DNA of 64,000 nucleotides from Planoprotostelium fungivorum (GCA_003024175.1 MDYQ01000094.1:62001-126000); one strand, 5' to 3'. Numbered from the stretch's first letter, positions 23,217-35,096 are shown. The notes: generated from the sequence alone by a model not told the origin. Translations and numbers: made by a program.

Positions 23217-24279
23217 ATGATGAATGAAAGCGGTAAGAGGCCATACGAAGGTATGGATAATGCAGAGGAGTCTCCTTCACTCCAAGACGAGAGGTTGAGG
23301 AATGATTATGATGGGCCCACGGTGTTGGTACCTCCTGGCGAAGGTCTGTTTCGCATTCTGCAGCAGCCGGCTGATAAGCAGAGGAAATCATACAAGTATG
23401 TATCACATATATCTTCACCACCCTGAAGAACATCACAGGAACGAGAATCGATATCTGTTACCTAATCCGATGGTCATATGCCCGATTCAGACGATACCTC
23501 CATTCGTTAATGGAATCGTCGCGGTCAAACTCATCTACGAAAATCAACACGGTGAGGTCTATTCCACGTCTGTAGATGTGTTCTCTTGTAGGAGGTGGAA
23601 TTTGGGATGACCCATCGCAGTCCCAGACCCTCCCATACAACAGAACCTTCTTCATGGGAACCTCATTAGAGAGTTAGATGTCAACGAAAAGAGGGCGTGC
23701 TTCGTCTTAAAATGTCTAGGAACCAGCGATGGCCAGAGGTTCAAAGTGAGATCAGCTGATCGCATGGTATCGGACAGACACTGACCACCATCAGCTCAAC
23801 TTTAAAGTTTTATACACAAAAGTGGGGGATCAAGACAACATTCTATACGAAGAACAATTGGACTCACAACCATTTGTGGTCACATCGAACAAGAAGAAAC
23901 AGCCCATCAGTGAGACGACCATCACTCCATCACCTTCTCACCTGCTGCAGACAAGCCCATCATCCAGGATCTCAAGCCTGCCTTTGGCTCGAACGACACG
24001 GAAACAGAGGTGTGCGGCATCATGTCTCCTCCATCATGTTGACACGAGCAGGTTTGGATCAAAGGAAGCCAGTTCACAGACAAAGCGGGTATGACCGTCA
24101 AGTTTGGAGGATATGAAGCCCGTGTCATTGATGCCGAAGACAATCTCATCACATGTCTGGCACCATCTCGATTAGATCTGCAGCATGAGACGAAAGTGTC
24201 TGTAGAAGTATCCAACTACCATCCAAATGAGGGTGTCATCGCTGGAGACAAAAACTTGGAATTTGTCTATCTGGTGTGA
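23217..24279 (+). CDS. IPT/TIG-domain transcription factor, Rel/CSL-like
   Basis: The ATG at 23217 starts MMNESGKRPYEGMDN. The first half includes GEGLFRILQQPADKQRKSYK joined across an intron (donor GTATGT) to NENRYLLPNP. QRKSYKNENR resembles the QKSYGNEKRFFCPPP signature of the CSL DNA-binding region. A beta-rich domain follows: VAVKLIYENQ, KRACFVLKCLGTSDGQRF, LNFKVLYTKVGDQD and SQPFVVTSNKKKQP. The last exons encode a typical IPT/TIG Ig-like domain: KPIIQDLKPAFGS, VWIKGSQFTD, MTVKFGGYEARVID and NLITCLAPSR. The stop is at 24277-24279. At about 300 residues it is much shorter than animal CSL. The exact class (CSL, Rel or an amoebozoan TIG family) is not settled. It follows the LRR receptor gene by 96 bp on the same strand. 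Confidence 0.65.
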
Positions 24280-24379
24280 CATGATTGCATTGCACCATCC
24301 CCATCATCTTCCATGCAACGCATGACAAAGTCAAGAACGAGAGAGGATAAAGAAGCTCGAAATGTATTGATCGTGACGT

Positions 24380-25008
24380 TTAATTGAGATCCAAGGCGGG
24401 CTTACTGGCCAGAATGAGTCCCACAATGAGACCGTAGAGGGCAAGAGCTTCGGCAAAGATGAGGATGAGGATGGTGCCCACGAAGAGCTTGGGTTGCTGT
24501 GCGGTAGCTCGAACACCTGCGTCTCCAGCGACTCCGATTGCATATCCGGCCGATAGACCAGACAGACCGACACACAGACCGGAACCGAGGGCGGCGAAGG
24601 CCTTTCCGTAGTTGTAACGAACGGATTGGACTGTAGGATTAGCATTAGAAGATGTGATATGGATGTTTTTACATCGGTTTCAATCGGGGTGGGAACATGA
24701 TGGAGAGGAAGACTTACCGTTCGTGGCGATAATCACAGCAATAATAAGACCGTAGATACCAATGACACCAGCCATAACCACTGGAATGATAGAACGCATC
24801 ACCAACTCGGGCTTGAGAACTCCCATGGAGGAGATACCAGTACCTGCCTTAGCTGTTCCATAAGCGGCTCCTGCACCTGTTGCACGTGTGACCCTCTGAG
24901 AATAAAATGTGTTTATATCGACTCACATGCAAAAACGAGGGCGGCTGAACTGCCGGCGAAACCGAAGAAAGCCTCGAAAGGAAGAGTCTCGTCACCCTGT
25001 CTGGACAT
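24380..25008 (-). CDS. ATP6V0C: V-type proton ATPase 16-kDa proteolipid subunit c
   Basis: Subunit c forms the proton-carrying ring of the V-ATPase Vo sector in acidic organelles. There are three exons: 24927-25008, 24718-24876 and 24380-24630, with introns of 50 and 87 nt. They join cleanly as [23 protein letters not shown] and [15 protein letters not shown]. The family is clear from [68 protein letters not shown] and [19 protein letters not shown]. The glutamate in [10 protein letters not shown] is the essential proton-binding carboxylate. Length is about 163 residues with four TM helices, normal for the family. The start is [19 protein letters not shown]. It is convergent with the TIG gene, 100 bp apart. 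Confidence 0.97.
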
Positions 25009-25918
25009 TTTGAAATGGGTTGAAGATGTTGATGCAGATGAAGGGGGTTTGGTTCATTGTAGACGCCAATTATTGAGAAGCACATTCTCGCTTCTTTTAA
25101 AAGAACAGAAGCAGTTGGCCACAAGCTTCTGTAGAGCATTGTGAAGACCTCTTCCATATATCAAAGTACGACCGAACTCTTCAGACGGCATTTTAGTTCC
25201 CCATCTGTGATACACGGCATTCTTGTCATCTGCACAAGTATTTCACTCAAAACAACGTGATCACACCACGGACGAAGACTAGTGTGGTCTCCTCTAGCAC
25301 TCATTTTTCTGATTAATGGTGACGACGCTGTTGATCTTACCTGAGAGTACAAGTGTTATATCTTTTACAATAGGGACGGTCAATTTACTGAAAGATTGTC
25401 GACGCTGACATTGGGTGGTTCTACTGGTCACATCGGCAGACTACCAACTCGCAATGACCTTTCCAAAGGATATCACTGCTGTGATAGTTCTAACAACACA
25501 TGAAGAATAGTTATCAATGCGTAATCTGCTCCTCGTTTCCATGTGATAACAAGGCATTTAAGGCACCCCCTTTATGAGATTGCCGGTAGGGCACCCTTTG
25601 CCAGTGTACCGGAAAATTGTCCTATCGTGAAGACTTCGGCACTGGCAGACAAATGATCGTGTGGGTCCCTGTACTTTTTTGACACACACCGACGTGCTCG
25701 GGAAGTGTGGACTTCTCGCAAGAACTCCACAGTCTCAATCGACGGTAACGCAACGTGTTCGCGTGTATCGAAACTGAATCACGTTAAGAGTGCAGCGATG
25801 TGTTACGCCGGCTGAATGGAATATTTCTCTTCGTGTCACCCTGGGTTTGCGGGACTTCCGAACTCAAGCCAAGCGATGTCAAGATTTATTCTGCCAGCGA
25901 AGAGACACAAACATAGAG
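25009..25918. other. Divergent intergenic region, 910 bp
   Basis: This lies between the V-ATPase start (-) and the next gene (+). The part near 25050-25130 should be the V-ATPase promoter and 5' UTR. A hairpin and T-run near 25600-25680 are listed separately. A minus-strand 48-codon frame at 25161-25304 starting MSARGDHTS shows no family resemblance. Confidence 0.5.
25560..25680 (+). ncRNA. Possible structured RNA: long stem ending in a T6 run
   Basis: GCCAGTG (25600-25606) plus nearby CCG can pair with CGG plus CACTGGC (25637-25646), giving a 10-bp stem with a 2-nt bulge and a loop of about 25 nt. A run of six Ts ends at 25680, as in RNA polymerase III terminators. Just upstream, GGCACCC is repeated (25562 and 25590). 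No tRNA A/B boxes or known snRNA sequence were recognised, so this is only a candidate. Confidence 0.2.
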
Positions 25919-27755
25919 ATGAAGAGACAGAGAGTCACAGATGAAGTCAATACAGAGGAGAGATCTGCCTTCGCCGTGTTGACGACAGATGAGAGACCGA
26001 CGATGGTTATCAAACGGAGGAGTGGTAGTTCTGTAGGGGAAATCATCTTGCAGAATCAGGCGGCTGAAGAGTTGCTGACTCAGGTCGTATCAGACGAGAG
26101 GTAATCATCTGGAATGCACCATCTCTGAAACTCACGCGGTGCAGTCTCTACCCCCAATTTGCAGCAGCCGTCGATTCAGTTTATAAGACAGGTCAATCGG
26201 CAGAGGCAATCGTCAACACATTACAACACACCATTAAGACCAAGTGAGGAGGTGCTTCTCCGCATAGCATCTTAATATTTCAATTAGACTCAGAAGTGCC
26301 ACACTGTCGAATCAACAATATGTTATCGTTACCGCAAAGAAGATGAAGGAGGCGAAACGATCTTGGGTCCAGTTACAACATGATGCAATCCCGCCTCGCA
26401 GGAATCTATTTGAGGAGAGCCCTGAACATCCCATCGGTCCACTCATCAACACCGTGGAACAAGATCTCATCAGCCGCACACTGGGCACGAGTTCAGTCTT
26501 TCTTCTCATCACTTCGGAGGTGATTCACATCATCATCCGATCCATTCTCATCTTCTTTCAGCTAGTCGAGCCAGGCATAGTGACATTCTTCGCTGTGAAT
26601 CCTGGAGTTGCTGCTCGGTATGGATATTCCAATCCATTACAAATTCGAGGAAAGACATCACGTGAGGAAACCTTCCCTCTTCCCTCCAACATCTTCTCAT
26701 CGACAACAGAGGAACTGGGTCTGTCTCCACCTGAAGTCATGAACATGGCGAGACAACACAGATCTCATTATGACCCAAACATCCAGAGGGCCAGCTACTC
26801 TTACGATATCGCCAACGTCACTATGCTCTGTGAGAACAAATTGGTGTGATGATAAATCACATTGCGATGATTAACATTACATCAGATCAGTCCGGGTGTG
26901 AATCTGTCTGTCCTCTTCGCTCTGTCGAAGCCAGAACCCACATTACCTGCACCACCGAAATCGATCCTACCTCCCGTCATCCTGGATCAGAGGTGGAACA
27001 ACCACCACTGGGATGTCTTCTTAGAGGATCTACTCAACCACGCCAAAGACAACGCACAATACACGTCACCAACACGACAGAAGCTACCAGGTGAGAACAT
27101 CTATCACGAAGAATAAAACAAAATAAAACGTGGCTGAACTCTCGCAGCCGCCTTCTTTGAGAACCCAAACTGTGTCTACTGTTACGTCTACCAAGGAGCA
27201 GAGGGCTTCTTACCTTCTGGACAGAGCGATGGTTTCCGATGGAAATCGAGTTGCAGCACGACATCACAAGGTGAGATGACATGATGACATCGTCCTCCAT
27301 GTGAACTCGTCCACAGGTTGTCTGAAGAAGAGATACTTCTATGCGAGTACGGCGGATGGAAAGAAGCTGAGACGCCGCGTCATGTGGACTGAGAAGATTC
27401 CGAACCTCTTCATCGTGGAATACAGACACATCAGCCACTGTGGCCTCGTTCAAGCCGAATACCTCCTGGGACCCAGCATGATGGACTGGCCGGTTGTAGT
27501 GCAGCATCTGTGCGCTCAGAAGAATCATCAAGTCTTGAGGGCCATGAATGAGATCGTGAGTCATCGAATCACATCGCATCGGAGATGATGAGACGATGAG
27601 TTGCTGATGTCCTTCAGAGTCAGCACTTTGATTTGGGAGCCATGCTGAGTGAAACGCCGGCACCCGATGAGCCGCACGAAGTCATCTCTTACGTCAACGG
27701 AATACTGAGCCATTGGGCTACGGACCATCACAATAAGAACATCCCTCTCTTGTGA
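25919..27755 (+). CDS. Unknown nuclear-type protein with a WRKY/GCM1-like segment
   Basis: The first in-frame ATG is at 25919 (MKRQRVTDEVNTEERSA). About eight exons follow. The N-terminal half includes PTMVIKRRSGSSVGEIIL, QPGIV-type linkers, VEPGIVTFFAVNPGVAARYG and VNLSVLFALSKPEP; none was recognised. Near 27220-27440 the sequence reads SDGFRWKSSCS across an intron to KKRYFYAS, KKLRRRVMW and LFIVEYRHISHC. This follows the order DG[YF]RW..., [RK].YY, R..V and H.H of WRKY/GCM1-type zinc fingers. The cysteine after the YY position is missing, so the metal site would be altered. Adjacent NPNCVYCYVYQG could supply cysteines. The C-terminus reads SETPAPDEPHEVISYVNGIL, with the stop at 27753-27755. 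A DNA-binding role is inferred, with modest confidence. Confidence 0.6.
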
Positions 27756-28239
27756 TAGTATCAATGCAGCCTGTACATATAAAAATTGGGATCGAGAGTG
27801 GCGTCATCATTCATCACGTGATTTCGTCGCAGACGTCGCTTGTCATTCGACAGAGCACTCGATGTCGTCATGACCTGCGGTTGGTCAGCTTTTCTGTTCG
27901 TGTGAACATCCTCATACATAACCCGCAGCTGCATTGCCCACGCGACACTTCAAACTTTCAAGGTCATACGATTGAGTGGACAAAGATCTGTCACGAATGC
28001 CCTTGTCTTGCTAAAAGTATTCGGCATCATCACCAGACGATGATGTCTATCACGGTTTGTGATGAATACATTTCGAAAAGATTGTAGTTGATACACTGCT
28101 CCTTCTTTGAGTTCTATAAGAGTATACAGGGAGAGTTCTATTCGAAAATCGAATCAAGCGATAGAGCGAAAGCCAGAATGATTGCGACGAGACACATGAG
28201 CTCGCCCTTTCCTTCACTGCTCGTCCCACCTTTTCTTCA
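27756..28239. other. Convergent intergenic region, no gene seen
   Basis: This 484-bp gap lies between two converging genes. An open plus-strand frame covers 27752-28087 but has no recognisable domain and no splice partner. I treat it as 3' UTR sequence. Confidence 0.5.
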
Positions 28240-28776
28240 TCAGTAATCGGAGGTGACGGTGATGTCTATGTTCGCGATGAGATCACCTCCTCGATGCGTT
28301 GTCTCGATGCTGGATGACGATCCACCATTGACATAGTTCGAGATCTCGCTTGGGAGATGATCGACCGAATAATAAGCCGCAGATCGATACACAGCTTTGA
28401 CTATCTGATCTCGTCATTCTTCACGTGATGCATCGTGCACGCACCGCAGGGGGCGAAGGAAAAGGTCCGTAGTATTGATCTTGTTTTGCCACGACCCAAT
28501 TATTGATGAGCAATTGCATGCTGACGCTTGGTGTGACGAAATCACCGGTCGCGTTAAAGTGGAACTTTCTGTCAACGAGCCTATTGAACTTGACTGGCCT
28601 GATATCATTAGACATCAGGTAGAAAGGAAAATGTTTACCTCCCACTGAGATGCAAAGAGGTTGTTCGGTTTGTATGTCGACTGATACCAGATGTTGGAGT
28701 CATTGAGAGGTAGATTCTGTTCTCTAATGGATATCGATAAGAAGAGAACGAGGAGAAGACGTGATGTGAGCCGCAT
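28240..28776 (-). CDS. Small secreted protein, unknown family
   Basis: The ATG at 28774-28776 starts MRLTSRLLLVLFLSISIREQ, a clear signal peptide. Two introns of about 47 nt (donor GTGGGAGG) and 40 nt (donor GTGCGTGC) restore one frame. The joined protein is about 149 residues: NIWYQSTYKPNNLFASQ, KFNRLVDRKFHFNATGDF, SMQLLINNWVVAKQDQYYG, AVYRSAAYYSVDHLPSE and ANIDITVTSDY before the stop. It has few cysteines, an N-glycosylation sequon (NAT) and no TM helix after the signal. The exon layout is supported only by frame continuity. It sits tail-to-tail with the WRKY-like gene. Confidence 0.6.
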
Positions 28777-28880
28777 GTCGGTCGATCGAATAACGGATGG
28801 CTGACACAAGATCAGACGTCAATCTCATGTCACAGTCTACTGCTGCTCAACACACATCCATCACATCGCTCATCGTCACA

Positions 28881-28941
28881 ACACCACATCTCTTACGATC
28901 GAATCACACATCACATCTCCTACGATCGAATCACACATCAC
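28881..28941. repeat. Direct repeat in a short intergenic gap
   Basis: The words TACGATCGAATCACACATCA and CATCTC recur in two back-to-back units of about 29 bp, with a third partial unit. They lie in the 202-bp gap upstream of the small secreted gene and downstream of the CLU gene end, so they may be promoter sequence of the former. Confidence 0.7.
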
Positions 28942-28978
28942 ATCTCCATCTTCCAGACAATCATCTTCTTTATCATCA

Positions 28979-31900
28979 TCACTGAGCCCTGACGATCCTC
29001 TCCCTCGACTGTTGGTAATAGTTCCACGTCTCCTTCGCTTCTTTCGGCCTCTTTAACTCGATGAGGAGGATAGTGTAGTTGCGATACACCACGGGGTGGA
29101 TTTCACGTCGGTTGACGGCCTCTTTAAACAGCCTCTCTGCGTCAAAGTGTCTCTTCTGTCTTAATCTGAGGCAGCCGAAGTTGTTGAGTAGGCTGGTGCT
29201 GGCGCTGCCGATTCGCATGGCGGCCTCGTATACTTTCTCTGCTGTTGAATGGTGAGGTGGTGATCGAGTGATGGATGATGGTGTTGATGATGAGTGTGAC
29301 GATGATAATGGTTGTGTGATGGTGATCATGATCGTGTGATGATGTTGTGATGCAGATGATGGTTATGAAATGATGAGGAATCGACCTGCTTGTTCGTTAT
29401 TGACAGTGAACGCCAACCAATCTGCATAGACACACAAGGCCGATGCATTATTCTGTCATCATGTCATCATCATCTCCATCACCTCGTGACTCACAGGATC
29501 ACCCTCCAAGGCCTGTAGATAGTACTCTTCTGGATTCTCCCTCTCGTTCTTATCTAAGAAACAAGCGTATTTGAATAGCGTGTACGTGTCGTGCGGATCA
29601 CAATCGATCGCCCTCTGGTAATAGATATTCGCCTCTTCGCTCGCATCTGCTTCGTTGTAGATCGAACTTTTGGCGGGAAAATCTTCCGAGAAATTTCTCA
29701 CCGACGAATTCGTAACAATCAGCGAGATTTCGAAGAGAATTCTTGTTGTCGGGATTGGATGAGAGTGCCTTTCTGAATCGGTCGATGGCCAGGGAGTACA
29801 AGTGGCCTGACTCGGGTGCCAACTTTTTGGCAGCCTTCAATTTGAGGACGAAGCCCTCGGCGTGGGAGACGATATTCATGTGTTTCACTCGTTCGGAGAA
29901 GTCTTCGAGATCGACCTGATGAGATGTGAGTGGAAGGTGATCGTAATGATGATGGATGGTGATCGGATCGAGTGATGGAACGAGGGGTGATGATCATGCG
30001 AAGATCGATCGTGACATGATCATGTGATATGTCACGATCATCAGATGATCACGAGGGGTTGATCGGGATGAGACGATCATCACAGCGAGATGGATGATCA
30101 TGACATGACGATCATCACCGAGCGATCAGATGAAATGTCTCACCTCATCGAAAGGTGCCCTCAATTCAAAAGCCGAAGGAAATTGAAAACACTGCTGTGC
30201 ATTCACAGACATGACCAGCCCCATGACTTTACAAACTTCCGAGAAGAGGTGACTCCTGCCATCCACGAGTCCCAATTTTCCGCTAGATCTCACGATGTAA
30301 TCTCGAAGCGAAAATTCGGCGGGTTTTCCATTGGGACTGTACAGTTCGAACCGTGAATGCTCCGGAAAATAGACGCCTGTCAGAATTCAACCGTATTCTT
30401 CCGTTCTTCCGATATTTACCCGGTGGCTTCTTGCTGATGAAAGATTCGACGAATTCGGAAGAAATGAGGAATTTTCGCTTCAGCGAGTTGTAGATCATGT
30501 GTGACCAGTAAGCTGAAGACTCGTCTCTGTTTCCAAAAATAGAATTGAGCTCGCGGATGATCATCTTCTTGTAAGGGACATCTCCCTGAGTTTTCACCTG
30601 AATTTCGTTACGATTTCCTTTCTATTATTTCTCTTTCATGATGATCGACAATCATATCTTGCTGAATTCATAATACATATCACACGATAGAATAAGAAGA
30701 ATGATTTCGTAACACACGAATATAAGAAGACACTTTAATCTCACCTCTCTCGCCATTTCTCTCAATTTAGTCTGCATCATCTGTTTGATCGTTCGCGACA
30801 CCATTTCGATCAAAATGATGTACCGCCAGTATTTTATACCTTTGGATAGATAAGCCCTGTCACACTTGAATATTTTCACTCTTTTTCTTTTTTTCACCTG
30901 AGTAGACCGAGATATCGAACGTTGATGCCGTTGTGATGCAACGATTCGATCAGTGGATACTTCTTTGAAACTGTTCCACCATCATCATCATCACGACACG
31001 ATCGTCACATCATCATCACTCACCCTCTATCTTCTGCTCCTCTAATTGAGATGCAAACTTTGGCACCGTCGAGAATAAGAGACTGCTCGTGGCATTTCTG
31101 ATGTCATCGTTGATCTCGATCCTCTGTTTTCGATCCAAGAAAGAAGAGAAGGCATCGCTGCACAGTGGTTTCGGATACGTTCTCACGAATTCCGGCCGGA
31201 AGAGATTGACCAAGAAGGAACTCATGATGCTGTGACGTCATCAATCGTCATGGTGACGTCATCGATGGTACTGACCTGGGTTCGGGTTGGATGGGAGGGA
31301 ACAGCCGAGCGAAGTCGAGGAGGTACACCTATTTGCAAGTGTAAGGTGATGATGGTGGTGGTGGTGGATGATGATGATGGTTGATGATGGTTGATGATGA
31401 TGATGATGATGATGATGGTTGATGATGGTTGATGATGGTGATGATTGTACGTCAGGCTATCACGATGATAGTTCAAGGTTCACAATCAGTGATGACGATC
31501 ACCATCGTCATGCACAACATCACACCTTTCTATCCAGCCCGATGTGAGCTTCCAGATCTACCGGCGTACAGATCTCCAGACCTTCAGACCCGGCGATGTG
31601 CTTCCTCAGATTCAAGATCTGAAGCCGATCATCCATCTACAACGCCAATGGTTTACCTTTCCCAATCGTTCCATCTTCTCTTTGACGCTGTCGTCCGACA
31701 TGTGCACTTCGCATTTTCCCGACGCGTTACTGATGAAATTTCGGTGAAATTTGGAGTCGAATGGACTCACTGTGCACCGTAGACGATCGTGCTCTCTGTT
31801 ATGGGACAGGTGGACATGGCTGATTGTACGTCAGGTCATCACGATGGGGTTTAAGGTTTAGAGAATCGAGTTCAACATCCATCGTCATTTCGATTTCGTT

Positions 31901-33594
31901 TTCGATTCTCTCAAATTTCACGGACGATGTGGGTTTTAAGGTTTAAACGATGTACGACGATTTTGTGATGTGATCGACGCACCTATCAATCGAAATCCTC
32001 TGTAGTCGACTAATACGGCCATTGGTACGTGTAACGGTTTGACCCAGCAGTTGAAAACTTGAGTGAGTGACCTCAGCTGTTCTCTCGTCGATACATGCGA
32101 AGATATCTCTTACGACATCTCACCTCGTGGCCTGCCACTTTGATTGCTCCCACGTCACCTCCAAAAAGATTCGCCGAATCGACTGAAATTTTTGTGAGTT
32201 TTCCGCGAAATTTTCGTGAAATAAAATCACCCGCAAATTTGAAATAAATTCCCTGTACAAAATATTTATCGCCCCCAGCAACTGTTGAAATGAGTTTTCG
32301 TGGAAAATCCGTGGAAAGCTCACATCCTTTACCCTCTAATGGTTTGATCGTCTTGTCTTTCGCGTCCAGGTGAACTTCGGTGATGATGATTTTGCCGTAA
32401 TTCTTTGCAGCAGAGATGAAATTACGTCCCAAATCTGCCAGCTGTTGATACACCTGACACATATTGGTTGGCGGTGAAAAGAGTGATGATCGTGATCATG
32501 ATGGTTGCGACATGGATGATGATGTACCTCCTGCCGTTTGTCTTGTTTCGTATCTGGAGCGGATAATTCTCTGACTGATTCTACAACGGCTTGAAATTCA
32601 TCGTTCCACGTCTCCCCCTCTTGACTCGATAATTTTCTCTCTTGCATGATGCTCGATCTGATCGTCGTCACGATCATCGCCATCATCCTTCACTCACCTC
32701 ATGGGTCCCACCTTATTGTGAAGGAAATGTTCTGGACCGTAGCCCGTCGCTGGTGACAGCATGTCGGCCTTCTTGTACAGATCCTGATCACCATCACCAT
32801 CATGTCACATCATCATCATGTCTTCACCACATCCATAAAGTCATCATCGCTAGGGAATTGTTCTTTGTATGGTTTCCAGCTGATGCGACTGCCAACGGGG
32901 ATATTTACGCCAAAAAGGTTGACGCGCTCCTCGTAATCTGAATCGTTCGAGTAGCCGCTGTTCTCTAAGAGTTGTCGTCCAGATAGCGTGACGGTGTTGA
33001 GCTTCGGCGAATCACCCGACTGTCGTTTCTTATGAGATGAGATGTTTGGAGATGAGAGACTTACGGATGTGCTGGAAGATTCACTCAGATTCGTTACTTG
33101 TGTCTTACACCGGTTGATCGAACCTGATATGGAATCAGATGGATCGATGATTCCTCGATCGTTACCCCTCAGATCGAAATCGGAGAAACGTTTCGCATTG
33201 ATTGCGATGTTCTGTGGCTTGGCGGGCTCGACTGCGGGAAACATGTTCCTTAGATCACTCGTCTTCTGTTGCCGAGAGGTGATCTGTTGGACTTGAGGAT
33301 GATCTAGAGGATGTGCAAACTCTTGAAAGTGTTCGGGGTTCCTCTGTGATTGATATCAGATGTCGGCGATGATTCAGCGTCAATCTGCACCCGCTTGCAT
33401 CCTTCGGCTGCGTATTTACATGTGGGTCTACCCGTGGGATAGAATTCACTCTTATCTAAGATCTTCTTCCGCCGTTCCATAATGTGAATCGAATCGATGG
33501 CATCCTCATCGGGTATAGATAGAGGTACGGGTTGGAGGTACCTCCTATGTCGCCGTCCCTCACTAAGGAGGCGCACTGTGTTCACTTGATCCAT
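28979..33594 (-). CDS. CLU-domain and TPR protein, clustered-mitochondria-like
   Basis: CLU/CLUH proteins bind mRNAs for mitochondrial proteins and keep mitochondria dispersed. The ATG at 33592-33594 gives MDQVNTVRLLSEGRRHRRYL. The first about 250 residues are basic and Ser-rich. Then come WKPYKEQFPSDDDFMD, KKADMLSPATGYGPEHF and a CLU core: WNDEFQAVVESVREL, GRNFISAAKNYGKIII, YFVQGIYFKFAGD, DSANLFGGDVGAIKVAGHE and MAVLVDYRGFRLI (about 32640-31990). ESTIVYGA and FHRNFISNASGKCEVHM follow near 31780. The C-terminal exons (29900-28979) are TPRs: SLAIDRFRKALSSNPDNKNS, EANIYYQRAIDCDPHDTYTL, SLLNNFGCLRLRQ and VVYRNYTILLIELKRP. The stop is at 28979-28981. Length is roughly 1,200 residues, near the family norm, but the N-terminus looks unlike canonical CLU. 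Confidence 0.75.
31350..31445. repeat. GATGATGGTTGATGATGG repeat in a CLU gene intron
   Basis: Runs of TGATGATGG and TTGATGATGG occur on the plus strand in an intron of the minus-strand CLU gene. In sense orientation they read CATCATCAACC. Confidence 0.75.
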
Positions 33595-34358
33595 CACTTC
33601 GTGTTTCAACACGAACGGGTAGTGTTGGTTGATTGTAGACTGACATCAGATGAAAAGTGATCCCAACTATGTGTCAGGTGTGTATAGTGTGACACACCAG
33701 CCATTCGATCGTGCACGCGATCGTGCATGAGATCATGCAGGTGAAACTAGTGGTTGCACACCTCTACTCGACCACTTGATGAGCGCACTTTCTCATATAC
33801 TTATTCCCACACTCGTTTTCAATGTACGATTGATCGTCGCGTCTGCCTCGAGGCGCAAGTTCATAAACACCTAAGCATTGAACGGCACAGCCATCTACCC
33901 ATAATAAGACGACATCATCAAGGCGGCTACCAAGTAGCTCGGCAGTCTTAGTCGTCAGGGACGTGTGCAACATCCGAGCGTCACTGCTAAAGCGGATCCC
34001 TCGGTGAGCATTCCTCGCGATGCGAAGGGCGAATGATTAGTTTCTGTAGGATTTATCCAGAGCTTCACATTCGTACGTCCCTCATTTAATTATCAACTCA
34101 AGCAGATACGTTCTCTGACGTTGAAATTTTTTGAATGTGGTCGCAAGACCACCCCAACAAGAGAAAAGATGATGCGAAAAGCGAGATGATGGTGATTTTA
34201 TTTGTGTCGTCGACCACTGCTGCGGCTTCGAGGTCTGAACTAGTGGATGTAACCATGGTATCAGGGTGATGATTCCATGCACGGTGTGGAATCGTTGGTT
34301 GCTAATCAACAGCTTCATCACCCGATCTCGACTCTAAAAATATTTCAAGAGAAAGCGC
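33595..34358. other. Divergent intergenic region, no gene seen
   Basis: This 764-bp gap lies between the CLU gene start (-) and the next gene (+). Around 33700-33740 there is a small nested palindrome cluster (GATCGTGCACGCGATCGTGC, then ATGAGATCATGCA). Frames near 33754 and 34082 are open but unsupported. Confidence 0.45.
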
Positions 34359-35096
34359 ATGGGAACAGGCTGCGTTCGAGCTGCAGCAGTCGCTCCATCT
34401 GAAGAACCCGAGAGGCGGATATCAGCTCCTCCTCCTTACGCGGCACCGAATGAAGGTGATGCCGATTCGTGTTGGTATCACATCATCAGTAACACCTCTT
34501 TAGACAGTGAGAAGGAGAATCCTCCAAGGAAATCGCAGTCTACTGTTCGCAGTGTTAGTACGCCCGAACTGGTGCCTGACAAGGAATTACAGAGGAGGGA
34601 GTTGATCAACAGTATCAATGCTCGGTCTCTAAATCGATCGATATCAGCCGGAGTAGCGGTTCAAAAGTAATCACAGCGCATCGCGATTGCATTTGATTCT
34701 TCATCAGACGTCCCGTCACCGCCAGCAGTGGTAGCACCAGTTCTTGTGGGTTTGTCTCCAAAGAACAAACGAAGAGAGTGGACATCCTTGATGAGATGTT
34801 GAACTCGAACATGCAACAATTGTCCAGCGCAGATCTACAGAGAGATCGCGAGATGATGATGGACACGCCTCTTAGATCAGATTTGGTAGCCACAGAGGTA
34901 GTTCAACTCTCTAAATGAAGAGCCTGACGGTATACAGAGCACACAGTTCAACCTTCCTGAAGCTTCGATGATCGATGACAAAAACATCGATGAGAAGCCA
35001 ATGGAGTTGAAGATACAGAGAAATCAGCTTACGATTCAGAAGATATCCAAGACAGATGTAGACTCTCTGCAGCAAGAAGACGTAGAAGCCGCTTAG
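34359..35096 (+). CDS. Small Ser/Pro-rich protein with a possible lipidation signal, unknown
   Basis: The ATG at 34359 starts MGTGCVRAAAVAPSEEPERR. Gly2 with Cys5 fits an N-myristoylation plus palmitoylation signal, although residue 6 is Val instead of the favoured Ser/Thr. The rest is hydrophilic: SAPPPYAAPNEGDADS, STVRSVSTPELVPDK, RREL, SIDLE-like phospho-site candidates and a C-terminal KIQRNQLTIQKISKTD. Two introns are inferred: donor GTAATC at 34670, and a 37-nt intron with donor GTAGCC near 34873 and acceptor GAAGAG. Protein length is about 215 residues, stop at 35094-35096. No domain recognised. A peripheral membrane adaptor is one possibility. Confidence 0.55.

Noticed and set aside
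25161-25304. Minus-strand 48-codon frame starting MSARGDHTS upstream of the V-ATPase gene
   Set aside because: It is short with no recognisable family and lies in probable promoter DNA. It could not be supported.
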